This document shows, piece by piece, positions 52,692-61,678 of a DNA stretch of 64,000 nucleotides (position 1 is its first letter; every line of letters starts with the position of its first letter). Made by a program: the position numbers and the translations under genes. The DNA comes from Gimesia aquarii (lineage in GTDB: Bacteria; Planctomycetota; Planctomycetia; Planctomycetales; Planctomycetaceae): positions 1,531,536 to 1,595,535 of the forward strand of contig NZ_CP037920.1 of NCBI RefSeq assembly GCF_007748195.1, read 5' to 3'. The notes beneath the pieces were generated by a model that saw only the letters and a list, made by a program, of their open reading frames with translations, searched no databases and was not told the DNA's origin.

Positions 52692-55085
52692 TTACTTCCC
52701 GGTCGAAGCATCCAGTTCAATAAATTCAGGATCGTCATATTGGAAATCAGTCAGTCTTCCATACATCTTTGTACCAGTTTCATTGAGTCGAAATTGAACT
52801 TTCCGGCTTCCAAGATTATAGGTATCAAAAAAATGACTCGTTGAATTGACGCCCGTCATTTTTTTCAAATTTAAAGCATAGCCATTAATCATATTCTCAG
52901 TTGTGACCAAAGTCCCCTTGTAATTTGCTTTGATTTTCGAATTTCCTTTCACTTCCAGGACGAGTTCAACAGCGTTTGTTGTTGATTCATAAGATCGGAT
53001 TTTGGCGAGAATTTCAACCGAACTGTTTGTTTTTGGTGCGGTTAAAACTCCTTTCCAGAGTATGGTTGTGCTCAAAGCAGATCGCCATAATTTCTGGAAC
53101 TCAGCTGTTTTCAGCTGATGACTCGGTTTCACTGCTTCGTCTTTCGCCAGTATGGTTCGTTGTCCTCTGAGCGAATAGGCATACATCTGCTTTCCATCCG
53201 GCGACAGGCGAAACACTTTATGATCCCAATCGATGTTCCAGACTCTGCCACCGGAATAAATGTATTGATTAAAAAAGACTCCGTCAGAGATTTTATCAAC
53301 GAATGAGGATTGCCCCCGTTGATGCATGACTAAACCGAAACCATCAATGGTCCCACTCTCTTTCTGTAAAGAACCTTCATAGACCACGTATTGACGCGAA
53401 TCACTCTTTTTTTCCAGAACCAGTCGCACATAGTTCTGATCGGGACGGTAATCGGCAATTCGCATCCGGAGTGCTTCTTCCGGATCATTTTTCCAATAGA
53501 GGGGCCCCGACCATTGAGTGCCTGGTTGAAGCGCCTGTTTCCATCGCTCCAAAGCACTTAGTAGGGTGAGACGATCTTTCTCAATTTGAAAGGTCAGTTT
53601 TGCATCACCTATCACGCCTTGCCAGCCTGCTTTCGTTGGTACCAGCAATAGTGTTCCCGATTGTTTGGAGAACAAATTGGTTCGCGTTTTGTTTCCATTG
53701 GGTGAGAGATGAGAAAAGGAAACTTGTTTTAACTGAATTGGTATGCCCAGATGATGGGGGGGATCGGTGCGACGAACGCCTTCAAACACTGCCGACAGAA
53801 AGGGATTGTCTTTTTCTTGTATGACAACGCGAAAGAGGTTTCTCGCTGGATCAAATTCCATGTTTGTCATTTGCAATAAACGATCTGGCATCGAATTGAT
53901 TTGCTCTTTTCCATTGAACTGAGCACCTTTCAGAATTCTCGTTTCCAGTAATTGGATAGAATTGTTTTCTGGCTGAGTTTCTCTTTCAGCAATGAAATAA
54001 AATGCACTGTTTCGATTTGCGAGGCGGAATTTGGCAGTTGGCTGATCGTAGTAGATCACCATACCGCGTGGAAACGTCTTCGCGAGTTCAGATAGTTTGA
54101 AGTCTTCATTTTTTAAAGTGAGGACCCAGCCATCATGGACGTTTCTACTTGCGAATGAATTACGCTCAGACACATCAGGTAGCAAAAATGATCCACTGAA
54201 GACAACCCGCGATATGATCTCACCAGAGTCAATCGCAACGGCACTCAGAAAGTGTTTGTCACGATTTTGTTCAAATTCGAAATTGAGATTGATGGACTTT
54301 GCTGTTCCGTTTTTAAAGATCCCCTGTAACCGAACTGGATGAGTGACTAACGTTTCTAGATTGGTCTTTTCTGCCGCTAATCGCGCTTCCATCTTCTGCC
54401 AGCTTGATTTAACAGAATCTACAAAATTACGTTGTTGCTCTCGGTACATTAATAAAGGATCGTTCTGGGAGCCATCTGCAATCGCGGTCTGCTTTGGCAA
54501 TTTCGATTTCGTAGTCAGCTGTTTAAAATCCAGGTCTTCGTTGGACTTTACTTTTGTCAGCTCGAGATGAAAGAGTTCTCCTTCTTTTTCCAGTGTTCCT
54601 TCACCCCTCCACAGAACTTCATCAGAGACTCCATATTTCTCTCGATAGACCTTGGGAAATCGAAAAGCCCTTAATTCTTTATGTAACTTCTGAATCTTAT
54701 TTTTTTCAGGAAATCGTAGTTGTTGAAACTGTTCGACGGCAGTTTGGAAGCTTTCTTGATCCGGTGCGTTCTTTTTTAACTCAGCAGGAACATCGACTGG
54801 TAGGAGCCAGGGTTCTGCAGGCTTATCTCGGCTCTCAAATTTAACTTTCCATTTCTGTCCTGCTTTGAGAGACTTGATTTCAGTGATCTCAACGACTCGA
54901 CTGGAACAGACGAGACCATGGGGGGCTGTCTCCGCTAATGCTTCCAGCAAGTCATTTTCAGAGGGACCTGACGAACAGCCAGTCAAAATAAATAGAAGAG
55001 GTATCCAAAAGCCGATTCGAAGCGTAAATTCTCTTAAGCTATGGTTTTGTAACGCGTTTGGTGTCTGCAAGTCATTGAATCTCAT
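52692..55085 (-). CDS. Large lipoprotein of unknown function
   Basis: 797 aa. The signal is RIGFWIPLLFILTGC with lipobox LTGC at about 34-37, unusually far from the annotated ATG. A later start is possible but no ATG lies between. The mature part is beta-rich, with three related segments of the form W-x-G-hLxxP/K (VLWRGEGTLEKEGELFHLEL, TQWSGPLYWKNDPEEALRMR, ILWKGVLTAPKTNSSVEILA). These suggest a repeated domain of about 130-150 residues. The family is not recognised. It is transcribed just before the kinase gene, and may be its partner or sensor. Confidence 0.72.
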   Translation of the reverse strand: MRFNDLQTPNALQNHSLREFTLRIGFWIPLLFILTGCSSGPSENDLLEALAETAPHGLVCSSRVVEITEIKSLKAGQKWKVKFESRDKPAEPWLLPVDVPAELKKNAPDQESFQTAVEQFQQLRFPEKNKIQKLHKELRAFRFPKVYREKYGVSDEVLWRGEGTLEKEGELFHLELTKVKSNEDLDFKQLTTKSKLPKQTAIADGSQNDPLLMYREQQRNFVDSVKSSWQKMEARLAAEKTNLETLVTHPVRLQGIFKNGTAKSINLNFEFEQNRDKHFLSAVAIDSGEIISRVVFSGSFLLPDVSERNSFASRNVHDGWVLTLKNEDFKLSELAKTFPRGMVIYYDQPTAKFRLANRNSAFYFIAERETQPENNSIQLLETRILKGAQFNGKEQINSMPDRLLQMTNMEFDPARNLFRVVIQEKDNPFLSAVFEGVRRTDPPHHLGIPIQLKQVSFSHLSPNGNKTRTNLFSKQSGTLLLVPTKAGWQGVIGDAKLTFQIEKDRLTLLSALERWKQALQPGTQWSGPLYWKNDPEEALRMRIADYRPDQNYVRLVLEKKSDSRQYVVYEGSLQKESGTIDGFGLVMHQRGQSSFVDKISDGVFFNQYIYSGGRVWNIDWDHKVFRLSPDGKQMYAYSLRGQRTILAKDEAVKPSHQLKTAEFQKLWRSALSTTILWKGVLTAPKTNSSVEILAKIRSYESTTNAVELVLEVKGNSKIKANYKGTLVTTENMINGYALNLKKMTGVNSTSHFFDTYNLGSRKVQFRLNETGTKMYGRLTDFQYDDPEFIELDASTGK

Positions 55086-55195
55086 TTTTGTTTTTCCTAT
55101 ATTAGTTGTATTGTTTCGAGTTTCTGGCTCTCTAATTTGTTAATGGCAAACGCGTTTTAACCACCGCCATCGTTTTCTTTGATTTTTTGAAATAT

Positions 55196-55849
55196 ATGAA
55201 TGATTCCTCGCAGCCCGATCCAACCGAGACGATTTCAGTACTTGCAGACTCAATGCTTCAGGAAGCGGAGGACTCTTCAAGTCAGGTCTTTCTCGAAATA
55301 AGAGAACGGTTCCAGGTGAGGCTGAGAAACTATGTGGACAAACATCTGTCGCCCAAACTGCAAACGCACGCGGATTCCAGCGATATTTTGCAAAGCGCCT
55401 TTATCAGTTTTTGGAAGAAGTTAAATAGTGAGAGCCAGCCATCTGTTGATGATCATGACGAACTCTGGCCTTATCTAATCAAGATCACGCGGCGTAAACT
55501 GGCAAAGTCCTGGAGAAAAATTTATGCCCAAAAGCGAGGCGCTGGAAAGGTCTTGCCGGCGGCTGATTTAGCTGCAATGGAATCAGACTCTGATTTTCAA
55601 AACCTGGTTTTCGATGAGTTTGATTATCAGCTCGATCTGGACCTGCAATCAATCTTGCAGAAATTTGATTTGGAAACTCAAACGATTGCTTCCATGAAGT
55701 TGTCCGGGATGACCAATAAAGAAATATCTCAAGAGTTATCCTGTAGCCTCAGAAAAGTCGAACGAAAAGGTTCAATCCTTCGAAAGGCGATTGGTGAGTA
55801 TTTTGATGAACATGAATCGCTTCAAAGTAAATCGGAAACTTTGTCGTAA
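55196..55849 (+). CDS. ECF-type RNA polymerase sigma factor
   Basis: 217 aa from the ATG at 55196; a TTG three codons earlier is possible. Region 2 reads LQTHADSSDILQSAFISFWK with the usual core-binding helix. Region 4 is LDLETQTIASMKLSGMTNKE, then ISQELSCSLRKVERKGSILR. An N-terminal extension of about 50 residues precedes region 2, as in the planctomycete ECF groups linked to Ser/Thr kinases. It is divergent from the lipoprotein-kinase operon with 110 bases between starts, so the three genes probably form one signalling unit. Confidence 0.88.
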   Translation: MNDSSQPDPTETISVLADSMLQEAEDSSSQVFLEIRERFQVRLRNYVDKHLSPKLQTHADSSDILQSAFISFWKKLNSESQPSVDDHDELWPYLIKITRRKLAKSWRKIYAQKRGAGKVLPAADLAAMESDSDFQNLVFDEFDYQLDLDLQSILQKFDLETQTIASMKLSGMTNKEISQELSCSLRKVERKGSILRKAIGEYFDEHESLQSKSETLS

Positions 55850-56005
55850 CTCAACTTCTGTCTGATGGATCTGTCAGAGCTGGTAGACTTTAGTGACCTC
55901 TTCTTTGGGGGTTGTCTATTTTTTCACTATCCTGTTGCCCTCATCAGGGTTACAGTAATAGTGTGAAGTCAGTCTCATTTTCACACTTCGATTAAGGATT
56001 TCCAC

Positions 56006-57961
56006 GTGCCGCTTAAGCAACTCTTGTTTTCGTCGTTATGTCTGTGGATTGTTTCTGCGGCAATCCAGGCCGCTGAACCTCACCCGAATCTTATTTTCAG
56101 TTCGCTTCATAAAAGCCATACGGAGCAGGAAACACTGTCACCATTGAAAGCTGGAAGTGCTCCGCAGAATTTTGCTGAAATGTGGGCCGGATTTGACCCA
56201 CGGGTAGAACCTCTCGAAGTGGAAACACTCAAAGAATGGGAAGAGGATGGTGTGGTATTGCGGATTGTGCGATTCCGTATCGGAGTCTTCAAGGGTCAGA
56301 AAGCCAAACTGGCTGCCGTATATGGTTTTCCTAAAAGTATCGTTGAGAGTGGCAAGAAGATACCCGGGTTACTTCAAATTCATGGTGGTGGTCAATACGC
56401 AGATTATAAAGCTTGTCTACTGAATGCCAAACGAGGATATGCGACACTTTCGATTGCCTGGGCGGGTCGGATTTCCGCGCCTGACTATCGTGTCGATCCG
56501 AATGTTGTGAAGCTCTTCTGGGAGGGTAAGACTAACGACCCCGCTTATAAACTGACGACTGACTGGGGTGCCGTGGATGGTTATCACGCGCCGGGCAGGA
56601 ATCAAGGCAATCTCTTTCCGAGCGCGATGCCGGCGGCATGGACGTTGGATGAAGTCGAATCTCCCCGGAACAGTGGCTGGTTTCTGTGTGCACTCGCCGC
56701 GCGTCGCGCAATGACATTTCTTGAGCGACAACCCGAAGTCGATCCGAAAAGGCTTGGCGTCTACGGACATTCGATGGGGGGGAAGCTGACCGTCATGACA
56801 TCAGTCGATTCCCGTGTCAAAGCGGCTGCCCCTTCCTGTGGTGGTATCAGTGATCGTGATAATAAGAGTGCGATCTTTCGATCAACCCTCGGCGATGATA
56901 TCAGTTTAAAAGAGATCTCCTGCCCGATCATTTTTCTGTCTCCCGCAAACGATTTTCATGGACGCATTGGTGATTTGCCAGATACCGTCAATGAAATTGC
57001 CAGCCGTGATTGGCGTGTGACTTGTTCGCCGCATCACAATCATCAGGATACGGCCGAATATGAAGTGGCGACATTGTTATGGTTCGATCAGCATCTGAAG
57101 GGCTCTATGGAGTTTCCGCAAACACCGAAAACTGTTTTAAAGCTTGATACTACTGATGGCGTGCCAACATTCACCGTTCACCCTGATTCCTCAAAGCCGA
57201 TTCTCTCAGTTGACATCTTTTATACGCAACAGGGTAAGGCCGATGAACGGCCCGAAGATCGTGAACGAACGATGCATAGATTCTGGCATCACACGGAGGC
57301 TACAAAAATAAAAGGGGGCTGGACCGCGAAGCTTCCGCTACACAGCACAGATCAACCACTCTGGGTCTATGCAAACGTCGTGTATCCGTTGGAGGCCCCG
57401 GTGACTGGTGCGGGTTATTACTACGGAACCTACACAGCAAAATCGTTCAACCTGTCCTCGTTGTTGCAAACAGTATCCGTCAAAGAACTACAGTCTGCCA
57501 GGATTCATGCGACCATGAAGCCCTCTTTGTTAATCGAGAGTTTTCAAGACGATTGGGAAAAGGAGTGGTTCACCTACAAGCCCAACGAATGGGCACGATC
57601 CACTCACAAAGTTTACGACGAGACCTGGAAAGCTCCCCCAAACACAACGCTCGCTTTGGAAGTCATGGCTGCCGAAGCGAACAAACTGGTCGTCATGCTG
57701 GATGGATTTGCTGCCGAAGTGCAACTGGATGGAGGAGATCAATGGCAGACCGTTGTTTTGTCACCAGACAACTTTCAGGACCATGCGGGTACATCTTTGC
57801 CAAACTGGGAGAATATCAAACGGCTGAAACTAAGCCCTGCCGAACGCCTGAGGCCAAAACGCGGTGATCCCAGAGCGCCGCGTTTGGTAGGTAAGCACTG
57901 GCGCGGAACCAAGCCGCAGTTTCGGAATCTACGCTGGCAGTCAATGACCCAGGATCGCTAA
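56006..57961 (+). CDS. Secreted acetyl xylan esterase/dienelactone hydrolase-like protein
   Basis: 651 aa with signal peptide (1-22). The alpha/beta hydrolase core spans about 60-390, with nucleophile elbow GHSMGG (Ser at about 256), an Asp in LSPANDFHG and His in the HHNHQDT segment. From about 500 on, a beta domain (KPSLLIESFQDDWEKEWFTY ... NTTLALEVMAAEANKLVVML) resembles a carbohydrate-binding module. The GTG start at 56006 is preceded by AAGGATTT. The DNA has moderate GC and no partner gene. It likely deacetylates or de-esterifies an extracellular polysaccharide. Confidence 0.82.
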   Translation: MPLKQLLFSSLCLWIVSAAIQAAEPHPNLIFSSLHKSHTEQETLSPLKAGSAPQNFAEMWAGFDPRVEPLEVETLKEWEEDGVVLRIVRFRIGVFKGQKAKLAAVYGFPKSIVESGKKIPGLLQIHGGGQYADYKACLLNAKRGYATLSIAWAGRISAPDYRVDPNVVKLFWEGKTNDPAYKLTTDWGAVDGYHAPGRNQGNLFPSAMPAAWTLDEVESPRNSGWFLCALAARRAMTFLERQPEVDPKRLGVYGHSMGGKLTVMTSVDSRVKAAAPSCGGISDRDNKSAIFRSTLGDDISLKEISCPIIFLSPANDFHGRIGDLPDTVNEIASRDWRVTCSPHHNHQDTAEYEVATLLWFDQHLKGSMEFPQTPKTVLKLDTTDGVPTFTVHPDSSKPILSVDIFYTQQGKADERPEDRERTMHRFWHHTEATKIKGGWTAKLPLHSTDQPLWVYANVVYPLEAPVTGAGYYYGTYTAKSFNLSSLLQTVSVKELQSARIHATMKPSLLIESFQDDWEKEWFTYKPNEWARSTHKVYDETWKAPPNTTLALEVMAAEANKLVVMLDGFAAEVQLDGGDQWQTVVLSPDNFQDHAGTSLPNWENIKRLKLSPAERLRPKRGDPRAPRLVGKHWRGTKPQFRNLRWQSMTQDR

Positions 57962-58028
57962 AAACTACGACGGCTGAGATTCTGACGATTCTCGGTCATA
58001 CGACTTTCAAAGAGAGGAACTTCCAAAC

Positions 58029-58829
58029 ATGCTCACTCTAACCGGGATCAACATTTTTCCCATCAAGTCGCTCGGCGGCATTCAAGCCCAGTCTGCTAAG
58101 TTGACGGATCGGGGGTTGAAGCATGACCGTCGTTGGATGCTTGTTGATCAGGCAGGAAAGTTTCTGACTCAACGGACCGTACCGGTCATGTCACAGTTAC
58201 TTGTGAGCATCAAAGGCAATCATCTTCATGTGCAGAATCGAAAGGTGAATGATGACGATTTGTTGGTCCCCATGCAGTCCGATGAGTGGAGTCCGCGGGA
58301 TGTCACCGTTTTTGCCGATACCTGTAAAGCGTTCGCCTATCCTCAAGTCATCAATGACTGGTTTTCCGAACGGATCGGTGTCTCATGCGAACTGGTCTTT
58401 ATGCCCGATGACGCCGACCGTCCGGTCGATCCTGACTATAGTATTACGGGCGAACAAGTCAGCTTTGCTGATGGCTATCCTGCGTTGATGATCGGCGAGT
58501 CCTCACTGACAGATTTAAATTCTCGGCTGGATGAACCGGTGACAATGGAACGCTTTCGTCCGAATCTGGTTTTCTCCGGTGGTGCGCCTTATTGCGAAGA
58601 TGAATGGAAGCAAATCCAGATTGGTGCGGTCAAATTCACGGCCGTCAAACTGTGTGCGCGTTGTGTGCTGACGACGGTCGATCCCTTAACCAGCGAGAAA
58701 GGGCGTGAGCCACTGAAGACCCTGGCGACTTATCGCAAACAGGAACAGGGAGTGATGTTCGGTCAGAATTTGTTACACCCCGCTGAAGGGGAGATCAAAG
58801 TCGGCGATGAAATCAAGGTGATCGAGTAG
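58029..58829 (+). CDS. MOSC domain protein (YcbX-like)
   Basis: 266 aa. The N-terminal beta-barrel MOSC_N domain (LTGINIFPIKSLGGIQAQSA, then DRRWMLVDQAGKFLTQR) is followed by the MOSC domain, with the Mo-cofactor Cys in KLCARCVLTTVD (Cys209 or Cys212). YcbX-type proteins reduce N-hydroxylated bases and related compounds with an electron-transfer partner. The ferredoxin domain of longer homologues is absent here. AGAGGAAC precedes the ATG. It stands alone, 67 bases after the esterase gene. Confidence 0.9.
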   Translation: MLTLTGINIFPIKSLGGIQAQSAKLTDRGLKHDRRWMLVDQAGKFLTQRTVPVMSQLLVSIKGNHLHVQNRKVNDDDLLVPMQSDEWSPRDVTVFADTCKAFAYPQVINDWFSERIGVSCELVFMPDDADRPVDPDYSITGEQVSFADGYPALMIGESSLTDLNSRLDEPVTMERFRPNLVFSGGAPYCEDEWKQIQIGAVKFTAVKLCARCVLTTVDPLTSEKGREPLKTLATYRKQEQGVMFGQNLLHPAEGEIKVGDEIKVIE

Positions 58830-59227
58830 AACTTGGACGATTTCTATTACCCGTTTCTGAGTGACAAACGGAAAAACTCTGTCAGGCTGAATGTCGCACC
58901 AGTTCCTGGACCATTGCTAGCTGACTTATATGTTCGACGGAAACCGGATCAAAAGATCGCAGGCGGCAAAATGTCTGAATGTTGAAAGACAGACAGACTC
59001 TTACTTCACTGAAAACGTGATTTGCAGAGTAATTCCCTTGTATTTCAGTGATTATTTCCAAGCTATTAAGTCCTACTTTAAAACAACACTGGTGTGCCTA
59101 TAATCGAGAGGAGTCTGTTTTAGAGGGGAAATCTATACGAGAGTATATTGATTCTGCGTTCATTGGTGAAATTCATTTGTAAGTACCGACCAGAGCGGAA
59201 CTGAATGACAGATTTATAGGGTCATCG
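58830..59227. other. Gene-free stretch upstream of the AraC gene
   Basis: 398 bases without a supportable gene, RNA or repeat. The last 60 bases are AT-rich and probably carry the AraC promoter. Confidence 0.4.
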
Positions 59228-60190
59228 ATGGGAAGTGCAAAAAAACGCAGTAAAAAATCAAGCTTTCGAGGTAATACGAAAGAGGGACAACAGAGTTTTC
59301 GTAGTCATGTTCAGTGGTTGAAAGAATCTAATGAGTCAATTGAGTTGATTGATCAGTGTTTGTCTGATCGTGGAGAAATTGCGTTGTCGCATATCTTTTT
59401 GTCAGAGGAATGCAGTGCTCCGCCAGCAAGCTCTGACTTAGTGATCTCCACTGTAATCAAAGGCCGTTCACTCAACAAGAAACAGGTAGATCTTGGTTTT
59501 GGTCGCTTTGATATTACAGAGCATCCTGGGTACACACTTGTATTCACTCCCAATGTGGATATCGAATTCACTGAGCCGGGACCGTACGAAATTCTTACGC
59601 TCAGTATTCCGTGGTCAAGGTTACAACCACAGATTGAATTGGTACTGAACCGCCCCATGCCCCACCTAACAGCTTCAATCCATGGACAACAACACAAAGA
59701 TCCTTTGCTGGCGCAAACACTCAAACAGCTTTGGGATCCTATTAACGGAAATAGTGTTGGTGATGTGTTAATTCGTGATGGTTTAATCAATATTCTATTA
59801 GGGCGATTACTGCAAATCGCAGATTTGAATGTACCTGTCGTCACCCCACGTTCCAAGCTTTCAGACTCAAAACTGGCTAACGTTCGAGAATTTATCGATC
59901 AGTCTCTCGAACAACCAATCTCGCTCGACATGCTTGCAGATATCGCAAACTGCAGCCGTTTCCACTTTGCGAGGTTATTCAAGGCAAGTATGGGCATGAC
60001 TCCGATGGCTTACGTTAGTCAATGTCGCGTCGAGCGTGCGAAGCAATTAATCAATAAAAATAACGAATGGTCACTTTCCGTTATCGCTACGAAGTCTGGA
60101 TTCAGTGATCAATCCCATATGAATCGTCATTTCAAAAAAATTATTGGGATCACGTCAGGTCAGTATGCGAAAAGTGCGAATGGATGGTAA
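59228..60190 (+). CDS. AraC-family transcriptional regulator
   Basis: 320 aa. A basic N-terminus (KKRSKKSSF) leads to an effector domain of the type found in AraC regulators with a cupin-like or Arac_binding region (STVIKGRSLNKKQVDLGFGR, EHPGYTLVFTPNVD). The DNA-binding domain has both HTH motifs: REFIDQSLEQPISLDMLADI, ANCSRFHFARLFKAS, then VIATKSGFSDQSHMNRHFKK. It is the likely activator of the YcaC-ABM-amidohydrolase-pirin operon that begins 266 bases downstream on the same strand. Confidence 0.88.
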   Translation: MGSAKKRSKKSSFRGNTKEGQQSFRSHVQWLKESNESIELIDQCLSDRGEIALSHIFLSEECSAPPASSDLVISTVIKGRSLNKKQVDLGFGRFDITEHPGYTLVFTPNVDIEFTEPGPYEILTLSIPWSRLQPQIELVLNRPMPHLTASIHGQQHKDPLLAQTLKQLWDPINGNSVGDVLIRDGLINILLGRLLQIADLNVPVVTPRSKLSDSKLANVREFIDQSLEQPISLDMLADIANCSRFHFARLFKASMGMTPMAYVSQCRVERAKQLINKNNEWSLSVIATKSGFSDQSHMNRHFKKIIGITSGQYAKSANGW

Positions 60191-60456
60191 TCGGAAGTAA
60201 TCTGACACTCAGGTGAAAGCGACTCCGTTTTCTGATTGGTCACGAACATAAGCTCAACATATGAACTCTTCGAGGTACTTCTTGGTACGCAGGGGAGAGC
60301 AAGATTTTACCAATACCAGGCAAGATCATTCTATATGGAAAAGTTCGATTTTTTATATTGTTGTTTTGTAAGTAGTTGCACGATGTTTAGATACGACTTA
60401 ATGAACTGCTGTTTTACGGTAACGACTACATATTCAAATTGATGAGGAGCACTAGA

Positions 60457-61089
60457 ATGGGACAAAAATATAACCGACTCGATAAAGATCAGGCCGCGCT
60501 CTTACTGGTTGATCATCAGTCTGGACTGATATCGCTGGTTCAGGATTTCACCCCGGATGATTTCAAAAATAGTGTGATCGCGTTAGCCGATATCGGAAAA
60601 TTTTTCAATCTTCCAACTGTAATTACAACGAGCTTTGATGAAGGCCCCAATGGTCCTATCATTCCCGAAATAGTTGAGCGACATCCAGAGGCACCCTTTA
60701 TTCATCGTCCGGGACAGATCAATGCATGGGACAATGAAGATTTTGTTAAGGTGGTTGAAGCAACTGGTCGAAAGCAGCTAATCATCGCTGGTGTTGTGAC
60801 CGATGTTTGTGTGGGCTTTGTGACTTTGTCAGCAATTGAAGCAGGTTACGATGTTTTTGTCGTTACTGATGCTTCAGGAACATTTAATCACACGGTTCAA
60901 CAAGCCGCCTGGAATCGGATGTCTGCCGCTGGTGCTCAAATGATGAACTGGTTTGGCGTTGCATGTGAATTGCATCGGGATTGGCGAAACGATATGGAAG
61001 GGCTCGGAAATTTACTGTCGAATCATCTTCCCAACTATCGTAATTTGATGACCAGCTATTTTACATTGCAGGATGCCAAGAAAGGATAG
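60457..61089 (+). CDS. ycaC: YcaC-like cysteine hydrolase (isochorismatase family)
   Basis: 210 aa from the ATG at 60457, with GAGGAGC 6 bases upstream; two earlier in-frame starts are less likely. The isochorismatase fold is clear: ALLLVDHQSGL with Asp19, HRPGQINAWDNEDFVK, and GVVTDVCVGFVTLSAIEAGY with the nucleophile Cys118. The C-terminal GVACELHRDWRND segment and LLSNHLPNYRNLM are specific to the YcaC subgroup, as I remember the E. coli protein. Physiological substrate unknown. The next gene starts 10 bases after its stop. Confidence 0.9.
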   Translation: MGQKYNRLDKDQAALLLVDHQSGLISLVQDFTPDDFKNSVIALADIGKFFNLPTVITTSFDEGPNGPIIPEIVERHPEAPFIHRPGQINAWDNEDFVKVVEATGRKQLIIAGVVTDVCVGFVTLSAIEAGYDVFVVTDASGTFNHTVQQAAWNRMSAAGAQMMNWFGVACELHRDWRNDMEGLGNLLSNHLPNYRNLMTSYFTLQDAKKG

Positions 61090-61099
61090 GTTCATCACT

Positions 61100-61678
61100 A
61101 TGAATGACCTATCCGAAAAATCGCCATCCTCTTCATCGCAAAATGGTATTCACTGCGCAATCACGCGAGTCGTGCGCGAAGGCAAAGAAGTGGAGTTTGA
61201 AGAAGCGATCAAACGGTTCGTTGCGCGTTCGATGAAGCACTATGGTACGACGGGGGCGCACCTTCTGCGTCCAACGGCCGCTTGTCGCCCGCGTGAGTAC
61301 GGTATTCTACGTTCATTCAACAATGAACAAGATATGAAAGAGTTTTACGCCTCGGATCTATTTGCCAATTGGCAATCCGAAGTCGCAGATTTAGTAGAAG
61401 GTGAAGCAGTGCATCGGCAACTGCATGGACTAGAAGCGTTTTTTCGAAATGAAAACACAAAACAGCCGCCACGTTGGAAGATGGCTTTTATCACCTGGCT
61501 GGGTGTATTTCCAGTCGTTTTCATTTGGTCCCGATTGCTGATGCCTCGCCTAACCATCCTACACCCCATCTTAGTTATGGCAGTCATCAATATCTGTGTT
61601 GTCGTTACACTTGCATGGCTTGTGATGCCTGCCCTCACTCGATTATTCCGACCCTGGTTACAAAGTAGAGAGCAATGA
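61100..61678 (+). CDS. ABM domain protein with two C-terminal membrane helices
   Basis: 192 aa from the ATG at 61100. The N-terminal ABM-like domain (IHCAITRVVREGKEVEFEEA, GTTGAHLLRP, EYGILRSFNNEQDMKEFY) is followed by two TMs at about 137-157 and 165-187 (FITWLGVFPVVFIWSRLLM, MAVINICVVVTLAWLVMPA). This is the 'ABM superfamily with two TMs' architecture common in proteobacteria. It is linked to the upstream ycaC gene and overlaps the amidohydrolase start by four bases (ATGA). Confidence 0.85.
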   Translation: MNDLSEKSPSSSSQNGIHCAITRVVREGKEVEFEEAIKRFVARSMKHYGTTGAHLLRPTAACRPREYGILRSFNNEQDMKEFYASDLFANWQSEVADLVEGEAVHRQLHGLEAFFRNENTKQPPRWKMAFITWLGVFPVVFIWSRLLMPRLTILHPILVMAVINICVVVTLAWLVMPALTRLFRPWLQSREQ

